Origin: Glandiceps talaboti
Lineage: Eukaryota > Hemichordata > Enteropneusta > Spengelidae
Length of the DNA: 64,000 bases
Reading direction: 5' to 3'
Assembly: GCF_964340395.1 (NCBI RefSeq)
Contig: NC_135556.1
Coordinates: 26,470,562 to 26,534,561, forward strand
The translations under genes were made by a program, and so were the position numbers. Each line of letters starts with the position of its first letter. Positions within the stretch are counted from its first letter, which is position 1. Below the pieces are notes generated by a model. It saw only the letters and a list, made by a program, of their open reading frames with translations. It did no database searches and was not told the origin of the DNA. This document shows positions 25,021-37,276 of the stretch, piece by piece.

Positions 25021-27014
25021 TTCTCACCACGATACTAAATAATTTATACTGACATTACAAACTAATATATGCCTCGGCTCAAGAGTACATTAAGTGCAAG
25101 TCCAAAGTACTCTAGAATTTTCTTAATTAGATTTATTATGTACTTCACTGATTTGCAATGGCTTCAAACATGTTATTTGCCTCTTTTGAGTGGTTTTACA
25201 ACAATACCACTAACAAATAAAACGTGTCTTTGAGTCATTTTCCAACACTAACAAGTACTAGATCCTTTGATCTTTAATGATGATACTACATTTGTAGAGC
25301 TCTGTAAGTATAACACAAGTTCTTGATATTCAAACAAGCTATGTTCAGATGGTCATGCATTATAGCCAACACATTATTTATTATATCTATACCTATACTG
25401 CAATAATTTTGCTAGTGACTTCAATATATGTACACTAAGAGCATGCATGCATAACACAATGCTCTATGTCCCACTGTGAAACAAATAAATGTCAGTACCA
25501 CATGTAGTAAGTCATGCAAGACGAGACGAGACAAGACAAGACAAGACAAAATGTAATGTTTCTGACATTTGCAATGTATGAGTACTATTAGTGATTGACA
25601 TATTTTGTTTATAAATGTTAGTCCCTACACAATTGCTGTAGGAGATTCTTTGAAAATATCCTGTTGAATTATGTGTATACACCATAACTTCTTAAAAAGG
25701 CCCTGAGGTTCCAAACTAGTACAAGATTCAATCCACTTTTTGGACTTATTTAGTACTTGTATATTATATTATAAAGTAACATTCACCTCAACTAATGCAT
25801 GTCCAACTATTACATACATTATTCAATGCATTCAACTGATGGTTTGATTATAACTATCATTATACAGTGAATTCTATGTGATTGACTGTATTTGAAAAGT
25901 GATACACTGTCATTTTGTTCTTTTACTATCCATGCCCCATCTGGACAGGACTAAGCACCACCTGCTACCAAGGCATCAATGCATCTACATAGTGGAGATG
26001 TTGCATGTTTAGCCTACATTTTATAATTCCTGATTTCACTTTATATTAAGCACCATTCTTGCCAGTATTAGATTGTTACAAATGCAATTATATCAGTGAT
26101 GTAATCTTGCAGAATGCTTTCTTTTTGCTAGGAATCTAGTTTTTTCCAATTTTGCTGATGATCTTTCCTGTCGACATCACATACATGTATTAAATGTTTA
26201 TCATCATCTTTTTTTGTTAATTAATGGTCAAATGTAGTATGAAATAGTCAATTCCTTGCAAAATGACTTGTTCAACAGCATCACATATTACAATGTATAG
26301 TTCTAACCTCCTACCTTTATCACTATGTATCTATTCTACAATCTGTACATAGCATGCATCACATGTGTTTAGGGGTTTTTTTGGTGCATGTAATTCATGG
26401 ATCTTTCTAGTCTACCATTTATTTGAACTTGCAGTGTATCATTCCATTTTAGTACACATGTATTTTTTTGGTAGTTAGCAAGTTACCCATATATACAAAC
26501 CTTTTGAGAAAGAATATTAATTTGAAACATCGAGGATTGGACTTATTGATAATGACTATTTTATTCATTACTTTTGCACTCCTTCACATGAACAGCACAT
26601 GTACCTAGAGTACAAGTAATTATTGGCAGAGTACGAATACAGAATGAAGTGTGTAAAAGTACACACTACAGATAAAATGACTGATAACCATAATATGTTA
26701 ACAAAACTTGGAAACAAAATTAGAAATCTTGAAAAGAAGGTCTGGTTATTAAAGATGTCTTGGATTCTAACATTTCCGTTCACTTCAGGAAACAGTGACT
26801 ATTATAAATGACTGTAAAGTAATGGATAATGCATAATAATTACATCAACCCATTATAATTCTACAACAATCAAAGCATTTTTATTTCATTCAATCCTTAT
26901 GAAAATGTATATGCTAAAAGTACAAGTATCTCAGTAATAGAATACTTCTATGGTAACATAAACATATATGTACATAATTGGAACTTACAAAATACCAATG
27001 TATGCTGTACTAAT
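25021..27014. other. no gene seen
   Basis: AT-rich. A short gacgagac/aagac run lies at 25519-25549. The two overlapping 62-71 codon frames at 26568-26811 lie on opposite strands and have no domain. Confidence 0.55.
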
Positions 27015-27015
27015 G

Positions 27016-27041
<26 letters not shown>
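27015..27041. repeat. (CA)n microsatellite
   Basis: Pure CA run of about 13 units. Confidence 0.97.
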
Positions 27042-27046
<5 letters not shown>

Positions 27047-27484
27047 TTGTTGACTTATTACAAAATACATTCTATGCTGGTGGGTAAATACATCTAGATA
27101 TTATTTTAATATTGACTTTTTATGTACCACTAAGTGGGTATAGTGTGTTTGCATCTCAAATATCCCTCTAGATACACAGTGTACTAGTCACAGTCACACT
27201 CCATTATACATTGATCATTTTTCATGAGATGGAATAGGTGAACAACATATTTGTGGTAAAACGTGTCTTTTCATTATTTTATTTGCAGCATTTGTAATAT
27301 TCATAAATGGTTGCTTTGGTACCATGGTTTTATGCTTAAAACTGTAATCATTACAATAATTATATGATAAAATACAGTATCAAATTTACTTTTTTCAACA
27401 TGTGTTGAATTTCGACACATGAATTTCAACACATGTTGATTTGATATATTATTTTCAGAAAACAGATGATGGTAGTAACTTTAA

Positions 27485-27979
27485 ATGTATGTATGTATGT
27501 ATGTATGTATACAGCATGTATGTATGTATGTATGTATGTATGTATGTATGTATGTATGTATGTATGTATACAGCATGTATGTATGTATGTATGTATACAG
27601 CATGTATGTATGTATGTATGTATGTATGTATGTATGTATGTATGTATGTATGTATGCAGCATGTATGTATGTATGTATGTATGTATGTATGTATGTATAC
27701 AGCATGTATGTATGTATGTATGTATACAGCATGTATGTATGTATGTATGTATGTATGTATGTATACAGCATGTATGTATGTATGTATGTATACAGCATGT
27801 ATGTATGTATGTATGTGTGTATGTATGTATACAGCATGTATGTATGTATGTATGTATACAGCATGTATGTATGTATGTATGTATGTATGTATGTATGTAT
27901 GTATGTATGTATACAGCATGTATGTATGTATGTATGTATGTATGTATGTATGTAGCATGTATGTATGTATGTATGTATG

Positions 27980-28013
<34 letters not shown>

Positions 28014-28035
28014 TGTATGTATGTATGTATATATG

Positions 28036-28069
<34 letters not shown>

Positions 28070-28179
28070 TGTATGTATGTATGTATACAGCATGTATGTA
28101 TGTATGTATGTATGTATGTATGTATGTATGTACATGTATGTATGTATGTATACAGCATGTATGTATGTATGTATGTATG

Positions 28180-28209
<30 letters not shown>
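27485..28209. repeat. (TATG)n with periodic ACAGC interruptions
   Basis: About 725 bases of TATG units broken by ACAGC (or GCAGC/GTAGC) words. From 27699 to 27858 the ACAGC words are spaced 27, 39, 27, 39 and 27 bases, a 66-base higher-order unit. Because neither TATG nor its complement gives a stop in any frame, ORFs of up to 284 codons appear on both strands. Their cysteine-methionine-tyrosine-valine or histidine-threonine-tyrosine-isoleucine makeup shows they are artefacts. Confidence 0.98.
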
Positions 28210-28210
<1 letters not shown>

Positions 28211-28237
28211 TTGTCAAATGAATATACATGTAAATAG

Positions 28238-28530
28238 ACAGTTGTTTGTACAATTTGTACAGCATGAATGATGTCATCAAATGAATTTCATCGTTTAGTC
28301 AGTCATTTGTTTAAGTTTAATATGCAAACTGAAAGATACCATCAAATTCAGAGGTTTACACGGTTTACATAATTTGTGCAGCATGAAAGATATTATCAGA
28401 AACTGATTTCACTTGTATAGGCAGTTGTTTGCACATTTTTTTCAGCCTGAAAGAAGTTATCAAATGAATTCAATGGCTTGGGCAGTTGTTGAAGTGATTT
28501 GTACAACAATAAGAATGATGTCATCGAGTA
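28238..28530. repeat. degenerate ~60-bp array, about 5 copies
   Basis: Variants of 'cagttgtttgtacaatttgt' plus 'cagcatgaaagatgtcatca' recur near 28240, 28300, 28367, 28421 and 28481. The array directly follows the TATG tract. Confidence 0.75.
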
Positions 28531-28767
28531 GTAACATAACAGACCCAATGTATCATGGCATGCAGAATGCATAAAATGAAGCCAATATTACATTTTTACA
28601 TTCATACTTACTAACTTCGCTGTTTCTAAGACACGTCTCATTTGAAAAACTGATCTAAAAAACTCTCTGATAACATGTTTCACAGCATGACTTCTGCAAT
28701 GTAATTACTGCATAATTTTGCCTTCGCTAACAAACTCCACATGAAGTATATAATATATTACATGTAT

Positions 28768-28842
28768 ATGGAAAATACTCATGTTCTTCGTGACGGCAAA
28801 GTGTTTGATGCTGATGGCAAGTTTTTATACTACTTTGGGTGA
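28768..28842 (+). pseudogene. NHL-repeat-like coding remnant (short)
   Basis: A 24-codon frame ends VLRDGKVFDADGKFLYYFG followed by TGA. The segment VFDADGKFLYYFG has the pattern of the last strands of an NHL repeat, as in TRIM2/TRIM71-type beta-propellers (hydrophobic-F-D-x-D-G-K-F-L-x-x-F-G). The bases are relatively CpG-rich (cttcgtgacggc) for this window. No 'YVAD' half-repeat is seen upstream, no second repeat downstream, and splice signals are poor. It could be a broken gene fragment or chance; thirteen residues are suggestive only. Confidence 0.28.
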
Positions 28843-29823
28843 TTATGCATCTGTTCTTTTTTGGGACGTCACGTATTTGACAAAAGATAGAGAAATATGA
28901 TTTTGATTAGCACTCTGACCATCAGTGAAACCTTTATCTTATTTTGTAAGTTATGTTTAATTTTTATAATGTAAAATAATAGAATAAGGATAAAAAAAAT
29001 ACTTGAGATATCAGCAGTACGCTTTAAATTTTAGTTTTGTAATTGTAAATAAAACTACAGGCTACATTGTATTTTTTGCAGTTGATGTATTCATATACAA
29101 TATCAACAATGTATAATATAGTAAATTATGATCTTTTTTTCCTTCTGATCACTTTTCATTTTACTGGAGAATAATAACATGACACTATTAAGACAGTATG
29201 TCATTTTTCACTTCCATCATTTCTTGAAAATAATTAATGCATATCTGCGGTGACCATTTTAACCATGAAGAGCAGATTTTCATTTCCTAAGGCAAGGCAT
29301 CTTAATCCATAACTCGTTTTAGTTCTACCCTATAGAACACATGCCAGCTGTCCAACACACATGTAAAGTAGACAATGTATATGCCTATAACATAATTAGG
29401 AACACCTTACTTCTACAAATACCCTGTATGTGACGTACATTGAAATCAGTAAAATTGAAAGATGGAAAAAGTCATGGGTATGGTGAAGAAAAACTCTGAA
29501 TGATTGATTAATATCTATTTTTCATATTACTGATAAATCAGAGTTCATACACAATCCATTCTAGTGAAGTATACGATGTAATCTGACTGGAGCCATATAT
29601 GGTAATTATATCTGATTTGATGCAGCTTTCAGGCATTCAAAGTAATAGAGTTATTGATATTCACTGTAAAAATGAGTAATGTATTCTGTCTATACACTCC
29701 AGTTGGTACTTTCACTGTGAATATTCTCCCACTAACATTTAAGACTCTCAAATTGACTCAGGAATATGTCGTGGCAATTACCTTTAAATGCACTGATGTA
29801 CCTACATGTAGGTGTCAATAGAC
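28843..29823. other. no gene seen
   Basis: AT-rich. ggacgtcacgta near 28863, resembling a CREB-type site, is the only notable word. Confidence 0.5.
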
Positions 29824-29826
29824 ATG

Positions 29827-30171
29827 TAGGAAATCTTGTACGTAGGTGTGAAAGTTCTCTCCTTTTCTTCATCTTTTTCGGCTGCAAATCTTTTTCAATG
29901 TTCCTTTTTACATATTACAGAGTGTTCCATTAAGGATATTTAAAGTAGGTAACATGTACCTATGTTCCAAAGTCATTTTATCTGAGTTTCTTACTAATGT
30001 AGGAAATCTTGTACGTAGGTGTGAAAGTTCTCTCCTTTTCTTCATCTTTTTCGGCTGCAAATCTTTTTCAATGTTCCTTTTTACATATTACAGAGTGTTC
30101 CATTAAGGATATTTAAAGTAGGTAACATGTACCTATGTTCCAAAGTCATTTTATCTGAGTTTCTTACTAAT
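29827..30171. repeat. perfect 173-bp tandem duplication
   Basis: Two head-to-tail copies, 29827-29999 and 30000-30171, starting taggaaatcttgtacgtagg and ending gagtttcttactaat. I saw no difference between them. That implies a very recent duplication or an assembly artefact. Confidence 0.97.
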
Positions 30172-30185
30172 AATACTACATGTTA

Positions 30186-30260
30186 CAATGTGTAGCAAAG
30201 TTGGCAAATATCACCTTATTTCCCCATTCTGTTACTGGAGTTCCCAATCTTCACAATAAT
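30186..30260 (-). mobile_element. CAGTGTTTT-family MITE fragment
   Basis: On the minus strand the segment reads GATTGGGAACTCCAGTAACAG followed by AATGGGGAAATAAGG, matching the first third of the element at 49363. The ends are lost. Confidence 0.5.
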
Positions 30261-32235
30261 GTGCACACATATAGAAATCTTTATTTCAAATGAAAACAGT
30301 CATAACAGTTACCATGTTTTTCCATTGGCAAGCATAAAGACCACTGGGCCCAATACATACATTTACTGTTTTCAAAACACATACAAAAATGAAGGAGACT
30401 GACACAAGGGTAAAGGACTTTTGAGTACTGACAAGACCAGGATGATATGATAGTTGCTCTCCTTCTACATATCAGTATTAAAACACGATTTATATGTAGC
30501 TTGCATACTTGGAGCAAGACCCAGTGTCTTCTTGTATATTTATGATATATAGATAAACAAATAGGAGACCCTACTCTGAACATTAACAATTTATATGTAT
30601 ACTAATATAGTATTCCACTGAATAATTTGTGAACCAAGTATACCTACACATAAACCAGTTGGTGAGAACATTGTAATTGAAAGGGAGAACAAAACTCACT
30701 TTATTGTTTGACAGTTTATTTCTAATCTTTGTATTCATTGTCTCAAATATCTTTATATTCCATACCATATAGTAATTCAATCATGAGATTTGTGAATGAA
30801 TTCAAATGGGAAATAATGGTTTGTAAAAATCTAATGAATTTTAGTATAAAGTAAGATGCCACATGTATATTTAGGAAGATATACAATCTAATTAAAATCC
30901 AATGTAGGTGTTGGGTATTTGTTCACATTACCCTGTCTTTGTTTGCTTGAACTGTCCTTTGCATTATGATAAATGTTCACATTTTGTTTTAAGTTGGAAC
31001 TACTGAACAAGACCAAAACGTGAACATACAATGGATAACACAAACAATTAATATTATACGACCAAAAATGAAGGTAACAGATGAACTGAGCAACTAGCCA
31101 ACCACTCCATTGGATTGTAATCATCTTGGATGAGATAAAGATTCACAGCTCAAACACTAACATTTATGTAAATAATGACAATATACTGAAGGATTCACAT
31201 ACTTTCATGACCTTACTATTTCAAGAATGGCTGGATACATTTTGCACATGCATAACGATAATGTCAGTGGATTGCTGTATAGAGAGACTGTTGGTGGAGG
31301 GTCTATAGAGAGACTGATAACTGAAAATCATGTACCATTCTCTGGTGAACCCTTCACCTTCATCTCAACAAGCACTTGACATACATGTAAAGTACACTAA
31401 AGAAAGCTATGTACTCACACATTACATGTACAGTGTATTTAAAAACTACAAGAATACTATACACTAATTAGTAATACTGATATTAATTGTATGCACTCAG
31501 TGTTAAATATGAACAATAAATATCAAGTTGTGACATACAAATACAGAATTCCAGCCAATATACAGGTTTTCATGACAGCAAAAAATACAAAATTGAATGT
31601 AATCTGACATTGATTTATGGCAAGTCTAGCATAGTTGTATTTCCATTGAGTTCAATACATTCCTTTCCAATAGGCATCATTTTTAACAATACTTGTATGT
31701 ATTATATCATTATTTACACCAGCATTTTATTATATTATACACACTAGCACTGACCTTTCATGTACAATATGCGTAATTGCATCTGAGCTGATATTAAATT
31801 ATATCATTTTTCTTTTAAGGTCAAAATTACATAAAAGAGAAACCTCAACATGGAATTCAACAATGCATTCTCTATTAATGTATCTATAAATATATTTAAC
31901 AATACAATACAAACAGGAATAATCACAGTGACTTTGACTTCCTTGCACCATCAAATTGTAGCAGCCATGATATGATACTATTACTAATTCATTTAAACTT
32001 TTTATTGATCTGAAATGCAAGTAATGCATACAGCCACATTTAATCCGATTACAGGAAATGTACTGAGTTTAGTATTACAGTGTACATGTAAGTGATCTCT
32101 GTTTCAGCTCAACAAAAGTTGCAAATTCCTTCTAGCTTAATTCTGCTCACGAACACTTGTTCATGTACATGTAGTAGTGTGCACTTTTTGTTGATTGTAT
32201 TAGAATGCAGTTTTAGCTAAGCAGCAAAGCGGAAC
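30261..32235. other. no gene; one half-palindrome
   Basis: A 102-codon minus frame at 30281-30589 is the longest here; it has no domain and its composition follows AT-rich DNA. ggtggagggtctat at 31293-31306 is a half-copy of the palindrome family. Confidence 0.5.
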
Positions 32236-32270
32236 ACAGACACAGACACAGACACAGACACAGACACATG
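32236..32270. repeat. (GACACA)n microsatellite
   Basis: About six hexamer units ending in catgcac. Confidence 0.95.
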
Positions 32271-32380
32271 CACATCTTATTATGAACCATGTAAGATCTA
32301 ACTCCAACTTCAATTCAGCCTTTACATTACCTATTATTACAATCATGTGGCTGCATAACTTCATAACTTAATATATAAAC

Positions 32381-32387
<7 letters not shown>

Positions 32388-32419
<32 letters not shown>
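32388..32419. repeat. (CA)n microsatellite
   Basis: Pure CA run of about 16 units. Confidence 0.97.
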
Positions 32420-32421
<2 letters not shown>

Positions 32422-34286
32422 CTGATGATGTCCTTTTAACAGGGTAAAGATTAGTACAGAGAAGAATGTGTTTATATATATACTATGAAAAAGTATGCAG
32501 CACATCAACTAGAGATGATTGAAAACATGAGGTATTTGTCTAGTCAACATTCAGTAAACCCTTTGATTTTTTTATTCAAACATCAAATACACATAAAATT
32601 AAATGTACTAAAATTCAATTTGCTAAATACTCTATGTATGTTTTGATATTCAAACTATATTTCAAAATTGGATGTTCTATAACATGTAGAACTCGTCATT
32701 GGTCGCCAAACTTCCCTCAAAATGTGTGTTGTTTGTGTTCTTCCTGTTGTTTTTTAAGCTATATACCAATAACAATACAGTACATGTAAATCTAAACTTG
32801 CAAGTTTCACCATTATGCCTACAAATGTACAGACACACGCCCACATACATGCATGGAACAATTATGTTATTCATTACTTGGCATGGCAACAAGGAAAGGT
32901 TTTCCAGTTTCTGGACAACAGCTTTCACTTTGTGATTGATGAAGCATGGAAAGAGATCTTGACAGTATCAAATGTTATAGGTTTTATTGTGTGATAGACT
33001 GTACAGCAATAACTCAATTCTTCCAGTCCTACCCAGCAGAATTAACCATCAGACAACTTCTGAAGTGACATAATGTCCATACACTGCTGTATCATATAAT
33101 GTACATTTCTACAAGCCTGTTGAAGACCACACATGTACAATGTACTGGTACATACATCTGTGTGCCCTCTAAACCAATTTGACGCACCACTGGAGTACAC
33201 AATTTCTAGTGACGCACCAAAATTTGGTGTTCCCCCATCTCTTACTATGTGGTGACTCACAAGAAATGCCAGTTTTTCTCATTTTGACTCGCAACAAAAT
33301 TTGGCTATCATTAGAAGGTACACTTATAACATATACAATGTTTGTGACAGTCATCAATAGTCTTTGAACTAGTTTATACATGTTATGAACTCTAATGCCT
33401 TAGAAGACTATACACATAAATGTATGTTATGCCCAAGCTGATTAACATCTCAGCCTAGATGTAAGAATCAGCTTGTTCATTTATCTTCATCAGAAGAGGT
33501 GCTTAGCTAAGAACAACAACAGCAAGAACATAAAATGTAAATATAAAATGTACCTTAATACATTAGACTGCTCTACCAAAAATAATTTAAAAATTTATAT
33601 ACCTACATGTACCGACATCTAAGCTTTCTACACAGATAAACAAATATGGATATCATTCATTTGAAACTTTTTGGTACAAATATAGAACTTTTTAAGCAAT
33701 ATTTAAGATCTGCTGTCATTTCTTGAAGTCACAATTCAGTATTCTTTGTAATTTTCTGTGTGCATTAAATATAAGTACACGTTTTTATGTTTCTGTCTTC
33801 ATGTTACAGTCTGGCAAACATCATGTATAAATACTGTAAAGTAGACACAGTGATCTGTATTGCAAAGTAGGTAAGGTCAGAAGAGAGCAGGCACATTAAA
33901 GCCAATTTACATAGAAACCTACTGGACAACACAATTTATGTAATAGTGTAATAATAGTGTTACTGTACTTGTTTTAAATTTGTACATAGAGTTAAACAAT
34001 ATGGCTGATAAAAAGGATATATTAAACAAATATTTGCAAATTTATAAAAATCAAAAGAACAATGTCAGAACAGACTTGGCAGTTTTGTAAAGTTTTGTAT
34101 GGTTCATTCTTAAAATCTCCTGGTGTATGTATGTGTGTGGATTTGTTTGTATATTTAGCATCACCAGTTATTCATACATGTACCTTTGCTGATCACATTA
34201 TAATTCACTCAAATTTCCACTTTATTTCACATTTCAGTCTGTTTTGTAGAGCGACTATACTGTACCCGTTCATGTACGGTAGTTAG
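32420..34286. other. no gene seen
   Basis: AT-rich. At 33175-33235 'gacgcacca' occurs twice, with accaaaatttggtg between repeats; minus-strand frames of 70-72 codons cross it without a domain. Probably an old repeat. Confidence 0.45.
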
Positions 34287-34615
34287 ATATTACTCCGAAA
34301 TATTTTTCTTCATTCAGCCAAGGAAAATACGACTGACCTAAGGGCCTTTGTCACTACGAGTCACTAGATGAGTAATGACAATCCTTAGGTCACGCATATT
34401 TTCCGGCTGAGTAAAGAAAAATATTAGAGAATAACATAATTATACCAACACCGCTACATGTAATATCAAAGAAAAATCAGGGAAAGTAATGACAATTTTG
34501 AACATTTGGACTCTTATTTCAAACACAGCAGAACCAGTGATGTAGACACGCGTTGTCATGACATAGAATGACCAGAGTATATATTCCATATTTTTTATGG
34601 TTCATGCATTGTACA
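34287..34615 (+). mobile_element. composite foldback element, full copy 1
   Basis: Part one, 34287-34437, is a foldback. atattactccgaaatatttt continues through cttcattcagcc, ggaaaata and tgacctaagg, and pairs with the inverse sequence ending gagaataacat; arms are about 55 bases around a ~40-base centre. Part two, to about 34615, is the non-inverted module (taatatcaaagaaaaatcag, gaacatttggactc, cagaaccagtgatgtagac). The same pair of parts occurs in the opposite orientation at 44650-44966, so the two belong together. No coding capacity. Which superfamily is unclear. Confidence 0.8.
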
Positions 34616-35860
34616 ATATAAAGTGTCATCCAGTTGTTACATTTCAGGTCTGTACATGTAGGCAGGTCTGTCATCAAAGTGAAAATACATGCCATTGGTA
34701 TCTGTAACTCAAAAATTAACATACACATGGTACTGACTATGACATAGAACTAGCATTGGAATAATTTTACCAATCATTTATTGTCATTGAAAAGTTATTA
34801 ACTGGTAAGAACCAAAATAATAGATGCATTCAATTCTTGAGCACTGAAATTTGTCAAAATTTTTCCAAGCTGAAAAATATTATGTTACAACTTTGTATTG
34901 GGCCTTCAATAACATAACCTTGCCTTTAATAATACCTCCAAGTCCAACCTGTACAACACATGAACCTTTTTTCATTTCTATATCTATCAGCAATTTTAAA
35001 AAGCTAAAATACATACATGAAAGCTTCCATTTGATCATGTGTGTGTGTGTGTGTGATTACTATATAACAAAGATATAATTTATATGTACGTAATATAATA
35101 CTCAATGCTTCAATTTGATGTCACAGAACATAAAAAGCCATCTATCTAATCAATTGTATATCATTTAAGTAAATTCTCTCACTTTTATAGTTTGCCAAAT
35201 GTGTCAGTTGCTGTTATCTAGATAGTTTCATTTTAATATTCAATTCATCTTTTTTACTACATTTTATAATATCCATGTAAATGTTCCCTTTTTATTTTAT
35301 TCCAACAACTTTTAATATCCACTTTATTTTCATCTTATTTTACTCTTTCACTAAATTTCTCACTTAAGTTACTGCATTCTAGTTTCTATTTATTTATTTT
35401 TTTGAGTCATTCACAGTTGAATACTTTTTTTTATGATTTAGGGTCAACCAAACAAGGATGTTTATGACAGAGGATAAAGACACATGGAGAAATGCATGTA
35501 TCACTTATTTTCATTAACCAAGACAGTTTTTGTGTATACTTCATCAATGAAAGTTGTCTCCTAAAACATGATAAATTGAAAGTGTATATAGAACACTAAA
35601 GAAAGGTTCTGACACATTGTAATAAGCTGTCAATTTATCATATAGAAAACAAATGACAAACAACGTTTTTCTCACTGTCGCCACAAAACTAACTACTTTA
35701 ATACATGGTACAGACAGCAATGAATGCATAAATATGACCTCCTGCCCACACAGTGAATGCAATTTTTGTTTGTGTTTATAATAGGAAAAATCTATGTTAA
35801 TTCCACAGAAATTATACAAAAATTAGGGTGCAATGTATGGAAATCTATGCAAATATTATC
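34616..35860. other. no gene seen
   Basis: AT-rich with a short (GT)8 run at 35039-35054. A 91-codon minus frame (35544-35819) and a 102-codon plus frame (35757-36065) overlap in opposite directions and lack any domain. Confidence 0.5.
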
Positions 35861-35990
35861 AGAAAACACCCCCTATTTCCAAGAGTTCCCAAATCTGAAA
35901 TCTATCAAAATTTTACCTGATTCAACCATCCCCCCAAGCCCACCCCACCCCCAATATTACTGGAGTTCCAAAACCTTAGCAAAAACACTA
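35861..35990 (-). mobile_element. CAGTGTTTT-family MITE, partial
   Basis: The minus strand begins TAGTGTTTTTGCTAAGG, then TTTTGGAACTCCAGTAA, and further on CAGGTAAAATTTTGAT and TTTGGGAACTC, in the order of the element at 49363. The far terminus is not preserved. Runs of C (plus strand) have expanded in the middle. Confidence 0.55.
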
Positions 35991-37197
35991 TACATTGTGA
36001 GATTTTGTATAATGATAATTTGTACTGTCTTTCAACACTATCACAATGACTTCACATGCATTTAAAATTTTAACACCCACAGAGTGACTTGTCATAATCA
36101 TCTCAGACTGAAATATCATAACTTATTGCATATACAATACAATGAAAAATGACTTTCCATAATTTCTTCAAAAATAAAACAAAAGATTAAACAAAATAAA
36201 CAACAGCTGAACAGTGAATAACATACTCCCAAAAATGTAGATAATGTGAAGCACTTTATAAGGGTCATTCTGATTGGTTAGAAAACAAAGAAAACAAGCA
36301 CCTCTGTTGGCTGTAATGTTAATGAGTGATAAAGTATATGTATGTTGTCCAATCAGTGGCAACCTTGTAATAGATTCACATCACTCCCAAAAATAGGACA
36401 ATGCAAGACTAGCATGGATTGATATTAATACCACCTATTTCAATAAAAATGATGAACCAACAGATAGAGTCATTTAAATATTTGTATAATATTTTACTTA
36501 GGATCAGCTTGAAAACTAGCAAGGGACAGAATAATGAATAGGCAATCTCCATAATTGTCTCATTAAGATTTCCATGTTCAGTTCATAGGTAGGTCACTAT
36601 CTACTTGTATGTAGAAATATATCTTTTTTTTACTGAATGGAATACACTTTCGAGCAATTAATGTTACTTTGATTACGACTACCTCAAAGACATAGAGATG
36701 TTTTTCAACTTAAAATTTATGTTCAAGTTGAACACTTTCAAAACTACAACTCCTACATAATATAGTGACATGTGAACAGAGTGTCACTACAATAAGCCAA
36801 GGGCTTTACACATACATGTACACATATATACATACAGATGGACACTTCACCATGCCTGTAGTTCACTTGTGCTGATTAAAACAATAATAGTGACTGTAAT
36901 ATATGCAATTTCATCAGAACCATCATCAAGGAAAATGAAATGAGGCAGTTGTTCAGTTGAGACTTGAGTTCCGCTACGGTATCATGCCAAAACATGTAGC
37001 TGTGGTTTATATTGTATCACTAATATAAGATGAGTCAGCGTTACACTACAAGAATAACAAATGCAGGTTTATTGTCAAAGGTACCAGCTTCTAAATACAT
37101 TATGTATGATTTGAATATAGACACATTCACTGCATGATCTACATGTATGTACAGCCAGACACAGAAAGATAGCATCAGACAGAATCAGTCAAGTCAA
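35991..37197. other. no gene seen
   Basis: AT-rich unique sequence. Two CCAAT/ATTGG words (36271, 36349) face each other but no promoter context is visible. Confidence 0.5.
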
Positions 37198-37276
37198 TAA
37201 GACAACAGACAGACAGGCAGGCAGGCAGGCAGGTAGGCAGGCAGGCAGGCAGGTAGGCAGACAGACAGGCAGGCAA
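37198..37276. repeat. (GGCA)n/(GACA)n microsatellite
   Basis: About 19 tetramer units, mostly ggca, with two ggta interruptions and gaca at both ends. Confidence 0.95.

Noticed and set aside
27426-28280. Open frames of 156-284 codons on both strands
   Set aside because: They exist only because TATG repeats contain no stop in any frame; the products are four-residue repeats.
30281-30589. 102-codon minus frame
   Set aside because: Within the length expected by chance in 64 kb; no motif recognised.
33170-33310. Inverted-repeat element with gacgcacc words
   Set aside because: The outer segments do not pair well enough to define ends; it may be an old repeat, but the borders are unsupported.
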